Source: Conus ventricosus
Lineage: Eukaryota > Mollusca > Gastropoda > Neogastropoda > Conidae
Direction of reading: 5' to 3'
DNA: 64,000 nt
NCBI GenBank assembly: GCA_018398815.1
Contig: CM031616.1
Span: forward strand, 67,593,541 to 67,657,540
Position 1 is the stretch's first letter; each line of letters begins with the position of its first letter. The translations under genes and the position numbers were made by a program. This document shows positions 1-52,099 of the stretch, piece after piece. Below the pieces are notes generated by a model. The model ran no database searches. It had not been told where the DNA came from and saw only the letters and a program-made list of their open reading frames with translations.

Positions 1-378
1 ACATGTTGCATGACCTTGGCAGGCCTAGCCTTCCTGTCCTAGAAAAGGTCAAAACTGACTTTCAAGGGGACCCTTCCTTCCCTGAATAGCTCACCAGGCT
101 GCAAATCATTGGGCAGTGCCGGTGGGGTTATGCTTGTTGTCTGCATGTTCTGATGTGGAAGGTCATTGTGCGGAATGTCGGGGTCAGGCTCTGGCTCAGG
201 CACGGTTGACTCACAACAAGTCAGATAAACAGGAGAGAGTTCCCCGTTTTATTTAACAACTCTTTTGTTGTTGTTGTTACAAACATACAGTATTTTCTGC
301 AGTAGTTTCACATTATCAGTTCAAAACATGAACCAGGTCCTCATGGCCTCACAAGCACTTGGCCTCAAACAGTGCTAC

Positions 379-380
<2 letters not shown>

Positions 381-421
<41 letters not shown>

Positions 422-443
422 ACGCACACACACACACACACAC
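381..443. repeat. CA microsatellite
   Basis: Near-pure (CA)n with a few CG interruptions. Confidence 0.95.
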
Positions 444-1268
444 CTCTTTTAGCAAATAGAATTCCTGGGTCCTCGCAGACCTATAAAACCACTTTCTTTC
501 CTGGGTTTTGGTGTCACAGACCACAAAACCTTTGCAATCTCTGTGACCTAACATCGACTTAACAAAATACAAATTGTGCCTGTGCCCCTCTTGGTCAAAA
601 AAAAAAAAAGTAAACTGTGTGTCCATTGTCAGGGGAAATAAGTTCCTGAAAAGAACAGAAAAACAAATTGTTTTGTTTTGTTTAAATCCATATAGAGCAT
701 GTCTTTAGCTATAGCATATTGATCTTCGGTGTTTTTTTCCTTTTTTTTTCTCCTTTCTTTTCACCACATCTTCCCCAGGGGTTTTGCTAAGAGTACCGAA
801 GACCAGTGGTGGCCTTTAATCTGTATTTGTGACTGGCACTTCCCCTGTCATTAAAAGATTTTTTAAAAAGCTTTGAGCCATGCCAGTGTATCCACATATA
901 ACGCTGTCGATTAGTCTGTCCTCTGACTCTGCTGATCCTCCTGCAGGGATCGACCAATCACCTTGTGTTGTTTGTTGACTACATTCAATGCATGCAAGCC
1001 AAGCCCAATTCCTATGACCAGGTAGTCCATGGCACATGGGAGTGATCGAGACTTTAAAATCCCTCTCTTTCCAAAAGCTCGCGCTAGTGATGTGTGTGTT
1101 TTTTGTTTTTTTTGAACACTTATCAAATGACCAGGAATTTTGGCACAGTTCCCCGACAGTGAAAATGAAACAGGTAACAGTGAAGAGTGCTTGATGCTTT
1201 GAGTCAAACCACGAACTTGATAGAGCCAGGGAAAGAAGACAGATAATCCACATCCAAACACCAGTAAG

Positions 1269-1272
<4 letters not shown>

Positions 1273-1319
<47 letters not shown>

Positions 1320-1494
1320 TGTGTATCTGTGTGTGTGTGTGTGTTTTATCTGTGTGTGTGTGTGTGTCTGTGTCTGTTTTTTTAAAAATCTCTGTGTGTG
1401 TGCGTGTGTGTATGTATCAGTGTGTGTGTGCACGCACGCGCACACAGACATGTGTGTGTGCATGTGTGTGTGTGTGTATGTGTGTGTGTTGTGA
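1273..1494. repeat. TG microsatellite, interrupted
   Basis: Long (TG)n broken by TCTG, a short T/A-rich segment and a CACGCACGCGCA inversion of phase. It is open in several frames only because of the dinucleotide repeat. Confidence 0.95.
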
Positions 1495-1591
1495 GTCTCA
1501 AGTTTGAAAAGCATTTAATACAACTTTAGTTTAAATTGTAAGTTTGTTTTGTTTATTTTTGTTGTTGTCATATCTTCCAAACCACTTCAGT

Positions 1592-1805
1592 TATATTGCA
1601 CCCACACCACTCATTCCCCCCCCCCCCCCCCTCCTCCCCTTCTCATTCCCTCTCGCCACCATCCTGTGTACAGCCACAGCAAACTCAACTCTGGGTTGGA
1701 GCGGGTCTGAGCAGAAAATCCCACCAAGTAGCTCTGACTGGAATCAAACCCACAACCTCCAGGCTGCTAGTCTGTGATGCTAATCACTTGGCCATGGCGG
1801 CCGGC
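1592..1805 (-). mobile_element. tRNA-derived SINE copy (family B), diverged
   Basis: On the minus strand the head at about 1805-1700 has a box A-like tggccaagtgattagca and a box B-like ggtttgattcc, followed by a body that resembles the copy at 5716-5972. The distal part carries a C-run and ends near the string attgcacccacaccactc, which recurs at 44.3 kb. Borders are approximate and no target-site duplication was found. Confidence 0.6.
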
Positions 1806-1887
1806 AACATTTAAAGTCAATAGCATAGTGAGCTGGTTGCAATCAGTTCAGTTCATTTCATAAAAGCAAATGTATATTCCTTTCTGT

Positions 1888-1889
1888 AT

Positions 1890-1920
<31 letters not shown>

Positions 1921-2029
1921 TGTGGGGTGTGTGTCTCTGTGTGTGATTTTTTTCTCATTAAAGCTTGATGAATTATTGATCGTCTTTATTGAACTAAAGG
2001 TATGCGTGTTTTGCGTGGCATGAGTGTGT

Positions 2030-2078
<49 letters not shown>

Positions 2079-2128
2079 AGATATGTGTGTGTGTGTGTGT
2101 GAATAGATATGTGTGTGTGTGTGTGTGC
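1888..2128. repeat. TG microsatellites with a duplicated spacer
   Basis: Two TG tracts (about 1888-1945 and 2028-2128). The flanking sequence with tgatgaattattgatc near 1970 and ggtgaattattgatca near 2160 is an imperfect direct repeat of about 200 bases, so the block looks like a segmental duplication around the microsatellite. Confidence 0.8.
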
Positions 2129-2859
2129 ACGCGCGATTCTTTTTTTCTCTTATCAAAGCGTGGTGAATTATTGATCATGTTTATTGAACTGAAAGATAAG
2201 CTGGTGGATTTACCTAGTGCTCTTACTCGCTGTCTCCTTCCCCACTTAGAAAAAGATTCATTCATACTGCCCTCATGGATGAAACAAGAGGATTTTATCG
2301 AAAACAAAATCGTGAGCTGGGGCATTCAGCAGCCGAGTGTGTGTGTGTGTTTCATTTAGCCTTCCATACAGGCCAACACAGCAGTATAGACTGACTGTGT
2401 ATCGTACAGAACCAACCCCCCCCCCTCTCTCTCCCCTCCCCAGGCTCCCCTTTACCCCACCCCTCCCCCACCCCCTCCCCTCCCTACAATGAACATAGAA
2501 AAAGTTGTTTTAGTTGTTTGTGCCACTCGCGACACGCCGCCACTGTAATTTAGTGAGGAGCGTCAACAGATTGTGTGTTTCAATCCTTCCCCTCTCTTCC
2601 TTTTTTTTTTTCCTTTCTTTTTTGTTGTTTTGTTGTTTTTTTATTTTTAGTTTCCCCTTTGGTGTTTATCCTGTCTTCCATTGTGAGGTTTCCTTCCTTG
2701 TCGGGTGATTATGTTGCAGTTGTTGTTACTGTGCCACTGGCTCATCGGAGGACTGAGAATGGAGTCTTGTCTGGAGTTCTAATGGATTTTTGACTGGCTT
2801 CAAGTAGTCACTCTTTTTCTCTGTAGATGAAGGACCAAAAAAAAAAAAAAAGTTGTTCT

Positions 2860-3425
2860 TTTCTATCTGAGGAACAACAACACGAGAAAATAGTCGCTCT
2901 TCTCTGTCTGATGAACAACACAAGAAAGTATTCGCTCTTTCCTCTCTGATGAACAACACAAGAAAGTAAGTCGCTCTTCTCTCTCTGATGAACAACACCC
3001 AATGGAATAGTTCCTGTTCTCTGATGAACAACACAAGAAAACAATCACACTTCTCTCTCTGATGAACAACACAAGAAACAATCACACTTCTCTCTCTGAT
3101 GAACAACACAAGAAAACAATCGCACTTCTCTCTCTGATGAACAACACAAGAAAACAATCACACTTCTCTCTCTGATGAACAACACAAGAAAACAATCACA
3201 CTTCTCTCTCAGATGAACAACACAAGAAAACAATCACACTTCTCTCTCAGATGAACAAAACAGGAAAGCAGTCGCTCTTTCCTGAACAACACAAGTAAAT
3301 AATCACTCGTGTTCTTGCTGATGAAGAACACAAGACAATAGTCACTCTGTTCTCTCTGATGAACAACACCAGAAAATAAGTCACTGATTTCTCTCTGACG
3401 AACAACACATGTAAATCACTTTGAT
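2860..3425. repeat. 38-bp minisatellite
   Basis: About 15 units of gatgaacaacacaagaaaac plus a CT-rich half. The centre (3050-3250) is nearly uniform and both ends decay. Cys-rich open frames on the minus strand are a by-product of the repeat. Confidence 0.9.
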
Positions 3426-3826
3426 GATGCATTTTGTCGGTAGTTCACTGGACCCTACTTTGGTGACATTGTTCCATTGGTTCTTTGTTCCTCAGAGAGC
3501 CTGGTAACTCCCAAAAGATGATGTGTGATTGGATCTTAATAGGTCAGCCCTTGTCATGTCGGTGTGGTGGTACTGCCATGCAGGCTTAACCTTCCTGTTC
3601 ACTGATCAGTCCATTATGCTTAGTCTATCTTTGAAACCTGGGAGGGTGGCTGGGTGTGCCTAATTACAGTCATTGTTCAGCAGTCGGCACGTCGAGCATT
3701 GCTGTATGCGCCTGGGTCAGGTCAACGCGCTCGGCATTCATGGCTTGTTCAGAAATTAAAATCTAGCGGATGTGTGCATCCAGAGTGCGCTCGTTCTGTT
3801 TGGGTCAGTGGGTCAGCTTTGGGGCT

Positions 3827-3846
3827 GGGGGGGGGGGGGGGGGGGG

Positions 3847-3877
<31 letters not shown>
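3827..3877. repeat. poly-G tract
   Basis: Fifty G with a single A at 3849. It could form G-quadruplexes; its length in the assembly is unreliable. Confidence 0.85.
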
Positions 3878-5029
3878 TGACAGCTTTCAGGTATATGTGA
3901 ATCCCACATTGCTGTGTGAATTTTTTTAATTTGTGTGAATCGGCTTTTGTGTGATGTACTTGTTGGGGCTGCATTGGGTTAAGTATAATGGGCCCATTAA
4001 AATTGGACTTTGGTGGTGTGTAGAGAACTGTGATTATGATGCTCCCATAGACATCTTATGAAATGTATCTTGTTTTGTGCTAGATGTGTGGCAAGTTTAC
4101 AGAAGTGTTACAGTGTTAGCTTTAGTATACTGATGTAAGCCTTCACTTTCATTGAAGTGATGATGTGTATTGTGGTATCGTATTTCTAAATCTGTTATGT
4201 GTGTGTTTAATGTAAGCTATCTGAATTACTTTCAGATGTGTTTCAGGTGTGTTTTAGCTCAGCCAACTCTTAAACGATTACTGGAGCGAGGTTGTGTAGC
4301 GTATCAAGGTTTTAAACAGGTTGGAGACAGCTTGTGTGCTGTTTGTGCGTGTCTTTTGAAACTCCATGTCAAGAGACTTCAGGATGTTTCAGTGAAACTT
4401 CTAAAAAGAAAAATAAATTGCTCCAATTGAGGGTGTCTTACAGTACATTATTATTGACTGAGATTTTTCTGAAATCTTTTTCACGTTTTTATGTTGTATT
4501 AGATTTACAATTTTCTTTCCAGCATTGATTCCGTTTAGATTTTTTTTTATATTTTAAACGTTGCAATGAAGAGGTTTCACCTTACCAGTTACCTCCCTTC
4601 AGTGGCCTTCACCGTCAGCAGGCCCTCGCTGTCATGTGCTGTTACAGAATAGGAACGTTTCTTGCCAGGAGAAAATAAATCGGAAGAAAAATGAAATCGA
4701 GGGACTTTAGGGGGTAGGGGAGTGGGGGAGGAGGAGGGGGTAGCCTTTGTGGGTGGAATGGGCAAAAGGCGGAAGGAGACGCTCAAGTTAGATTGGAAAT
4801 TATATTGACATTGGGCGTCTGTAATGGAGATGTTTCGGGGTTACTGTCGCTGTTTTGGTTGTTTTGCATGTGTGTATCTGTGCTTAGACTCCAGTTTTTC
4901 ATGAAAAAGAAATGTTTGATAGAAAGTTTGAAAAAAATTACAGCTTTACAATGAAACAAAACAAAAGCAGAAGATAATGCGCTCTAATGCATGCATGCAG
5001 GTAAGCACGCACTCGCGCATGCATGCATA

Positions 5030-5128
5030 CATGTGCCTACGCATGCACACACGCATATGTGCATGCATGCTCGCATGCATGCACACGCACACACACGCAT
5101 GCACGCGCATGCACACGCACGCACGCAT

Positions 5129-5174
<46 letters not shown>

Positions 5175-5182
5175 CACACAGA
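5030..5182. repeat. GCATGC-rich and CA microsatellite
   Basis: An alternating purine-pyrimidine tract: gcatgcat-type repeats followed by pure (CA)n at 5110-5175. Such sequence is prone to Z-DNA. Confidence 0.9.
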
Positions 5183-5715
5183 TTGACAGTTAAACAAAAA
5201 AAATAAAACAGCAAACAAAGAAACGAAACAAAATGCAGATGCACACTGGCAAGCACACAAGGAAATGACACGCTTGTCATGCTCTAAGTAGATTCACAGG
5301 TTGACTTCTTTGTTGTTCCTGGCTTGAGCTGTTATCAACGCAACTACTTAAGTCAGGACTGATCTCTTTACTGAAGACGTTACCTGATCTGAACAGGGTT
5401 TTTTTTTCTTCCTCTTATGTTTGTTTGGTTTGGTTTGGTTGTGTTGTTCCAAATGAATGTGATCAGGAGATGCTCTGTTTGGTGGCTCAGTGGATGTTTT
5501 CAGAAAAACTTTATAGACAAGTCAGCTGACTTTACATGGCTGCATTATTATTATCGTTCTGTTATGAAGCACTGTGTTATCATGATTATCTTTTTTTTTT
5601 CCCTCCAAAAATGCTGATCGATGAGAATGAGGATGATGACGATGATGCTGCGGATTTCCATTCCGGTCTGAGACTGCATGACAGGACTGTACTCTACGCT
5701 TCCTTTCATGATATA

Positions 5716-5972
5716 TCCTGGCGTCAGCCAGACCTGAGAGATACAGGCACCTGCAGTGTCAGTCGGGAATTTAGAGCAACACTCACAGACGCATCCATAA
5801 AGTGGATGAAACTCGACTGTGTGGTCCCAGTCTTTCCAACTGAGGCTGTAGCGAGTTCAACTCTAGGTAGGAGCTGGTCAGGGCAGAAACATCCCACATG
5901 ACTCTGATGGGAATAGATCCCACAACCTCCCAACAAGAAGTCTGCGACGCTAACCACTTCACCATAGCGGCT
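5716..5972 (-). mobile_element. tRNA-derived SINE copy (family B)
   Basis: Read on the minus strand from about 5972: a tRNA-like head with box A tggtgaagtggttagcg and a box B-like gggatctattccc, then a body with catgtgggatgtttctgccc and agttggaaagactgggacca. It is the best preserved of three family B pieces here (others near 1700 and 44300). RNA polymerase III-type boxes and the short body indicate a SINE. The 3' end is approximate. Confidence 0.7.
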
Positions 5973-6080
5973 GGTGATTATGATATTGTTACAAAGAATA
6001 ATTATTGCCTAATAGTTCCAATGTGGTAAGCGTTCACACCAGCAAGTACATACATTAAACTGCAAACAAGTAAACAAGAA

Positions 6081-6139
6081 GCCCTGATGTGGCCCTTTGC
6101 GGTCGGCTGGGCTATAAGCAACATTATCTTATCTTATCT
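6081..6139 (+). mobile_element. mini-retroposon, copy 1, with 13-bp TSD
   Basis: A 59-bp element starting gccctgatgtggcccttt, with core gcggtcggctgggctataag and tail (ATCTT)n. It is flanked by perfect 13-bp direct repeats aagtaaacaagaa at 6068-6080 and 6140-6152. Six further copies occur in the window. Confidence 0.85.
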
Positions 6140-6304
6140 AAGTAAACAAGAAAAAACAGCAGTACACAAAACGCATGCCACAATCCAACGTTCGCATCGT
6201 AATGCAAACATATTACTTTGCAGCCCAGCTGTCTCACTTTTTCTGTCTACCATGCCAGCCCCTCAAACAAAAATGTTCATGAAAGAATTCATCATTGCTG
6301 GCAT

Positions 6305-6495
6305 CCAAGTACACACAATGCTCCCAAACAATGTCGACACGTTGTTGTGTGTCAGTCAGAGGAAAAAAGAGAAGCATACAATGCTCCCAACAATGTCGAC
6401 ACGTGTTGTGTGTATCAGTCAGAGGGAAAAAGAGAAGCATACAATGCTCCCAAACAATGTCGACCACGTGTTGTGTGTCAGTCCGAGGAAAAAGG
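6305..6495. repeat. 66-bp tandem triplication
   Basis: Three units beginning near atgctcccaaacaatgtcga and containing gtgtgtcagtc and gaagcat. Confidence 0.85.
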
Positions 6496-7664
6496 GAAGC
6501 TGCATGAGCAACGAAGCAGTGTTGATTTTTCATTGGTCAGTTCTTGTACAGTCTCACACACACACACACAAACACACGCGAATGCTCTTGACATCTTTTC
6601 ATGCTTATATATTTTAAGTTGACCTGTTCTCAAAGTCTCATTAATCAGGAAAAAAAAACTTAATTCGCGTTTTATAGGATAAATATTGATCATCAAACTT
6701 TATGGTAGAGAGAGGCTATGGTACTTTTTTTTCTCTCTGGGCAGTAGACAGAATTGAGGGCACATTTAGGGATTTAGTTTAAACAGTGTAGAAACAATAT
6801 AAAAAAACAAAAAATGTTTAGCTTTGGTTTTGCTGCACAGAAAAAAAAACCCACACACACAAGCATGCACACACACACCATATAGCAGATTAAAAAAAAA
6901 AATGTTAGCATGAAGGGCCGCTACTCCCATCGATTCATAGGTAATTGTTCGGAGTGTTTTCCTGCATCATTGTAAGACCCAAGTCCTAGTGTACTTGGAC
7001 ATACTTTTGGACACTGTGGCAGCATTGACTGTGATAGCAGTTCAGTAGTGTGGGGTCTGACTGAGTGTGTTGGGTTTGAACTTCTCATAACAGTGTGAAC
7101 AGGAAAGAAGAAGCACTTGACCCTGTTTGTTTCTAACAGGACTGGAGAGTGCTAAGTTATGGACATGTATCAGTACGTATGTGGGGTTACCAAGAAGTAC
7201 AAACAAGTCATGAGAATTGTTCATGCTTTTAGTGTTCCCAGAAATTACTATGGCTGTGGCTTTCTGAAATCAGGTTCAGGTTGCTGCACAGAGCATAGGG
7301 TGTTCAGCATGCTGTGGGCAGCAACTTTCCCATGGCATGTGTTGCTTCTGTCCGACTCCCGACATGCTTGGGCACACGCATAAATGTTATAGATGAAGGG
7401 TTGTTTTTTTTGTTTTTTTCTGTTGGATTGAGTGGAGGCCTCTGGATTGAATGGATGAGGCCTCGCTACCAGAGTTCCCATCTTTATGTTTTGTTACAGG
7501 CTCAGTTGCGCTGAATTAAAAACGTATTTAAGACCAGACATGGTGTTTAGCATTTCTAAGTGTGACAAAATGCCTTTTGCTTTTGTTATGCCTGTTAGTG
7601 ATGTGGGTATATGTTTCACTGATCTGTTTGGTACAGGGGATATAAAAGGAAAGTTTGGAAAGAT

Positions 7665-8022
7665 ATTGGTGTACACATTTAAAAATCTGATGACTGCTTT
7701 CTTTTTCAACATTCTCTTGGAGGGAGATGTGTACACGTTTAGAAATTTAAACGACTGCTTTATTTTTCAAAGTTCTCTTTGGAGAGAACATGTGTACACA
7801 GTTAGAAATTTAATGATTGCTTTCATTTTCAAAGTTCTCTTTGGAGAGATATAGATGTACACATTTAGAAATATAATGACTGCTTTTACTTCTGAAGTTT
7901 TCTTTGGAGAGATACATGTAATATTCAGAAAAAACTGAATGACTGCTTTATTTTTCAAAGTTCTGTCCGGAGAGATACATGTGTACACATTCAGAAACTT
8001 GATGACTGCTTTTCTGTTTCAG
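7665..8022. repeat. 63-bp array ending at the exon 1 splice acceptor
   Basis: Six diverged units of 60-64 bases, with gtacac at 7671, 7731, 7795, 7857 and 7983 and the fifth unit degenerate. Each carries aatgactgctttatttttca. In the last unit this string is tgatgactgcttttctgtttcag, the acceptor before 8023. Confidence 0.85.
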
Positions 8023-8170
8023 ATAGATTGGCGTAGACTGAATTCAGCCAGGTAGCAACGACGTTCACAGGATTCCAGGACACCTTGTGCAGGCCACTCA
8101 GACAAGACACACACAGATCAGCGCAAAGTGTGCAAGGGGGGGAAAAGAACATCAGCAATCCAGCATCAGC
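8023..8170 (+). other. PACSIN: 5' untranslated part of first coding exon
   Basis: A good 3' splice site (cttttctgtttcag) ends at 8022, and the PACSIN start codon is at 8171, so about 148 bases of 5' UTR precede it in this exon. The acceptor implies at least one upstream non-coding exon, which I cannot locate in 1-8000. The acceptor itself lies in the last unit of a 63-bp tandem array. Confidence 0.65.
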
Positions 8171-46910
<38,740 letters not shown>

Positions 46911-48026
46911 GCTGTGTGTCTTCTTCCCTGACGTCTGCATCTTCCCCCACCCCACCCCACCCCTGTCTGCCTGCTCTCTCTCTCTCTCTCTCTCTCTCAG
47001 CTCACCGCATCATGCACTGCTGCCCCGGACCTCTTCGCCTCGTCGACGCACCGCCTAGCTGTGCTTAGTTCAACCGTTCTGATCAACACAGAGATGATTG
47101 GAGAAAGATAGTGTCACACCTGCTTTTCTTTCTTTTTTTCTTTTTTTTTTGAAGCAGCTGTGACTATGACTTTTTTTTTCTCACTATGTTGTTGGCAGAA
47201 TGTGACTTACTTACATGGATTTGTGTCTTGGTGGGGAGCGGAACTGGTTTTCATTTTTACTTATCAGTCGGAAGTCTTAGCTTTGCTGCTCTAACGGTTT
47301 CATCTTGCACAGACATAAGTTGCTTCTTTTTTTTTTTCCTTTTTTTTTTTCCTGGGACCCATGTGAACTTGAAAAGCACAATCTGTCTCTGTTCGAAGAA
47401 ATCTGTGAGAGAGGGAAAAAAAAAAATGTTCATGATAGAACTGAAAGATTAACAGAAGTTTTGCAGGAGAGGTGGAAGGTGTTGGTGGGTGGTGGAGAGA
47501 CAAGGTGAATGATCTGGTAGGATTGTCGTTTTTGTTTGTTTGTTTGTTTTTTCTTTTCCAAATGAGTCTGTGAGCTGTTTTTAGTGTGGTTAAGCAATGG
47601 TGTTGGATTTTTTAAGTGGACTCTAGGCGTGGCGGTCAAAGGAAATGGTCCTTTTTCTAAGGGAGTTGTTAGTTTATTGAAGAGCATGTTCTAAGTGTGA
47701 AAAATGTGGAATGAAGGATGCTGACTTTGGTTGGAAACAAAAAGTTGATAGAAGTGAATGTAGAATTGACAAGAGTATTTGAGTGCAGAGTTTGGTCTTC
47801 TGTAGATCTTTCTGCAGTCGCCTTAACCTTTTCAAGACTGATTTGCTTGCAGAGATGTCATCTGTCCCAAGTTCATGTGACTTAGTTACCACTGTTAATA
47901 GTTTGTTGTGTTAATATGCAGACATCAGAATCGTTCCGCCTTGTTCGTTTTTGGCTTGCTAGGGTCACACACACACACAAATGCCGCTTTTTTCAGGTCA
48001 TTTTTGTAGTTTTGTGTTGCACATGG

Positions 48027-48580
48027 TGTGCTGAGTGCATTGTGAGATAGGCAGTCATTCTCCTGGATGCAGAGTGCATTGTGAGATAGGCAGTCATACA
48101 GGAAGGCAGTCATACTCCTGTATGCAGAGTGCATTGTGAGATAGGCAGTCATATAGGAAGGCAGTCATACTCCTGTATGCTGAGTGCATTGTGAGATGGG
48201 CAGTCATACTCCTGTATGCTGAGTGCCTTGTGAGATGGGCAGTCATACTCCTGTATGCTGAGTGCATTGTGAGATAGGCAGTCATACAGGAAGGCAGTCA
48301 TACTCCTGTATGCTGAGTGCCTTGTGAGATAGGCAGTCATACAGGAAGGCAGTCATACTCCTGTATGCTGAGTGCATTGTGAGATAGGCAGTCATACAGG
48401 AAGGCAGTCATACTCCTGTATGCTGAGTGCATTGTGAGATGGGCAGTCATACTCCTGTATGCTGAGTGCCTTGTGAGATGGGCAGTCATACTCCTGTATG
48501 CTGAGTGCCTTGTGAGATGGGCAGTCATACAGGAAGGCAGTCATACTCCTGTATGCAGAGTGCCTTGTGAGATGGCGAGT
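48027..48580. repeat. 39/55-bp mixed minisatellite in 3' UTR
   Basis: Units tgagtgcattgtgagatagg plus cagtcatactcctgtatgc (39 bp), some with an extra cagtcatacaggaagg segment (about 55 bp). Long and short units alternate irregularly. Confidence 0.92.
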
Positions 48581-48744
48581 GACGCTGCTATCAGGTTCAC
48601 ACTGCACCTGCACAGAGCAGCCCAGCTGGCTGGTTTTTGTTCGCACAAATAGGAAAGGACACGCTTTTGTTTTCGGTCAGGTGATCTGTGCTGTCTGCTT
48701 TACTGTGTCATGGATTGTTATGGAGGACATTCTTGACGATCAGC

Positions 48745-48857
48745 AGAAGCACTCTAGTGCTGTGGATTGGGCTGCAGCGATCAAAAGAAGCAGCATCAGA
48801 AGCACTCTAGTGCTGTGGATTGGGCTGCAGCGATCAAAAGAAGCAGCATCAGAAGCA
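48745..48857. repeat. 53-bp tandem duplication
   Basis: Two copies of agaagcactctagtgctgtg through gcgatcaaaagaagcagcat. Confidence 0.92.
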
Positions 48858-50759
48858 CCAAGTTCTTCCAGATCATACCAAAAAGTACCCGCGCCTCGCG
48901 CCATCCACCCTGGGGAACTCCCACAGAAATTGTGCACAAGTTGACTCTGCTGCAGGTGAATGTATGCGTGCAGTGCTGCTAAATGTTGTGCAGGTATCTG
49001 TGCCATTGTGGGTCTGAACGCTCCATCAGACAATCACAATGTTGATGTGAGAAGTTCTGAAGTTGTTCTTCAAAATAGTTCTGAAGGCATTGGCATTTCT
49101 GCGTTTGTCCACCGTTTTCCTAAACGGTTTAACTGCAAATTGCCTGTTTAGGATGACTGTGCTTTTGCATTCGTACAGGTCATTTTGGAAATGTTCAGAG
49201 TGAAGACACAGTTTTGATCTTTCGGAGCTAGCTCTTGCAGGTGTCGCTTGCAGTGTGCTTGAAAATGAACAAAAAAAATCATTATTACATCTTGTATCAA
49301 GTGTAACAGCTGACAAGAACCATATGTGTCCGTGAAAGAGGACCGCCCGCATCATGTGATGTAGATCATAATAGTGGCGTTGGCAGCGCTGAATGATGTT
49401 GACTTGAGTATTAACATCGACAATACCAGTAGGGTTGAAATGGATTGAAGTTTGTGTTGCGCTGATTGATGTAGTGAGTCGGCCTCCGTCTGAGGGGCCC
49501 TTCAGACAGTGAGGAGGGTCACACTGATCTCAAGTTGGGGTATCGGACACGCACAGACAAACTCATGCACATCAAATCACAGCCACTGCTGGAGGGTCAT
49601 ATAAACGTTGAGTGTGTTCAGACATGTAGGTGGCGTTGTTGTTTTTTTCTCGTTTCTTTGTATGATACCACAGTGACATGATTTCTATTTTTCAAATGTT
49701 CTTGGAATGTAGTTTGGTACAGGCTAGGTTAAAATAGCTTGGAAAGTGGATTTTTTCTTCTTTTTTTTGGGGGGGGGGGGGGGGGGGGGTAAATGTGTGC
49801 TGAATTCAATGACAAGCATGCCCCGCACACAAAAAAAAGAAAATTATGTCAAAGTTGCTGAATTACGTCAAAGATGCTGAATTGGTGTGAAGAGGAAAAT
49901 AAAAGACAGAAAATGGATCAGAGGTGGATAAAGGAAGGACAGAAGACAGTGCAATACACAATGCAGTCTTTGATATTTCTACTTAGCCTGTTGCCTTCAA
50001 ATAAGTAAAGTGATCAATGTTCGTACTTTATTGCCTCCTTACTGTTAATATCAGTTCAGAGATTTTTTTGCTTTCCCTGGGAAATGTGCTTCCCGTGCGA
50101 AAGTTGTGATGTCGGACTGAAGTACCTTACTCAATCAGATGTCGTCTTTCACGAGCAAAAGGAAACGGAATGAAGAGGTTGACGACGTGGAACATTGGCG
50201 GCTTCACGCTGCTGCTTACTACTTACTTACAGTTGCTGCGACTGCCCTAGGAACAAGAGTCCAGTGTTTGAGAGTTGTTGATAAACATCTGATATATGCA
50301 GCCCCCATGTACTATTTGAATTTTACGGAATTGTCTTGATTGTATGACTGACCTGTGCAAAGTATTATATCTTAGGTGTGTGTGTGTGTGTGTGCGTGTG
50401 TGTGTGTGCGCGGGTGCGAGTGCGTGCGCGTGTTTTATGATGCACCTGTTGAAGATATGCAACAAGACCGATCCAGTAAAACTAACAGCTGTCCATATCA
50501 CCCATATCCTCCGCTTCCCTCCTGAAAACTCTTCACCTGTCTGGTTTGGAGAAGGGTGTTTTCTTTTCTACAGGAATGCTTCTGTGGGTCAAGTATGAAC
50601 TTCACGTCTATCAGATTTTGTTTTTTTGCGCATGTACATCCGTCTGCGATGACCATTGGTTTGACGCCATGCTTTTTGGTTCAGACTGCATGCTGTTGAC
50701 TGAATAGTCTGCACGAACTACTTGTACAAAGAGAATGCACTGTGTACGCCGTAACGGTG

Positions 50760-51640
50760 GAAGCAGATTGCGAGGTTTGTGTACGACACAGTGGAAGTAG
50801 ACTGTGTAGACTTTGTACACAGAGTAGTAGCTGCAATGGAAACAGATCGTGTAGACTTTATACACAGATCAGTGATTACAATGGAAACAGGTTTTATAGA
50901 CGTTTTACACAGATCAATGATTTCAGTGGAAACAAATTATGTAGGCTTTATACATAGATCAGTGATTGCCATGGAAACAGACTTTTATAGACTTTTTACA
51001 CAGATCAATAGTTACAATGGAAATCAGATAGTGTAGTGATTGCCATGGAAACAGACTTTTATAGACTTTTTACACAGATCAATAGTTACAATGGAAATCA
51101 GATAGTGTAGGCTTTGTACAAAAGTTGGTAATTAACAGGGGAAGCAGATAGTATAGACTCTGTACAACGAATGATAGCACAAGTAGGTTGTATGTATGGA
51201 CTATACGAGTAGGTCAGTTAATGATGGCAGAAGTAGATTGTACATGTGGAGTGTACATACAGGTCAACTAATGACAGTGGAAGTAGATTGTATGTACAGA
51301 CTGTTTTTCAGATCAGCTAATGACAGCGGAGGTAGATTGTATGTGTGGAGTCTATACACAGGTCAACTCATAACAGTTGAAGTAGATTGTATGTGTGGAA
51401 TGTATACACAGGTCAGCTAATGATGATGGAAATAGATTGTACATGTGGAATGTTGTACATGTGGAATGTATACACAGGTCAACTAATGATGACGGAAACA
51501 GATTGTACATGTGGAATGTATACACAGGTCAGTTAATGATGATGGAAATAGATTGTACTTGTGGAATGTATACACAGGTCAGCTAATGACAATGGTAGCA
51601 GATTGTATGTATTTGTGCACACAGGTCAAACGATTACAGA
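50760..51640. repeat. diverged array of about 45-53 bp units
   Basis: Left part with gactttatacacagatcagt and caatggaaacag; right part with gtagattgtacatgtggaat and gtatacacaggtcagctaat. Units diverge along the array. Confidence 0.88.
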
Positions 51641-52099
51641 GCAGACCGGTTTACTTGCATGCTTTTGGGATAATCTATACACAGAATTTTGCTAAAGTAC
51701 AGGAATGATCAACGTAAAAGTACAAGCGATGAAAAGGAAGATCAAGGTAAGTATTTCTTGATAGAACATGGAGTACTTTACAATGGGAACGAAGAAATGC
51801 TGTCTGTCTGTCTGTGTGTCCGTGGTCAAAATGTGTTCAACTCGCTCCAGACAAAAGTTCTGGGCCAATCTTTCTGAAAATTTGTAGCTATGTTCATTAT
51901 GGGTCACGGATGATGCCCGATGTTTTAGTTTACCAGAATAGCTGTTGCTATCAGCTGCACCCCCCCCCCCCCCTTCTTCCACTAACTGGAAATTCTCTCC
52001 CCTCTTTGTCACTGTACACATGTATTCAACATAAACTGGGAGTACGTTTATATGCTTTGCATCTTGTTACTCCTGTGGAGTGCAAACTGGTGTGATTGC

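Larger units (their letters stand above)
1..7660. other. 5' flank or upstream intron, no gene recognised
   Basis: Apart from the repeats listed separately (CA/TG tracts, 38-bp and 66-bp arrays, two SINE pieces, one mini-element) I see no coding exon or RNA gene. The acceptor at 8022 means a non-coding first exon and promoter may lie here or to the left of the window, but nothing in the sequence identifies them. Confidence 0.5.

Noticed and set aside
2726..3157. 143-codon Cys-rich minus-strand ORF
   Set aside because: It is the 38-bp array translated; no signal peptide or defined Cys framework.
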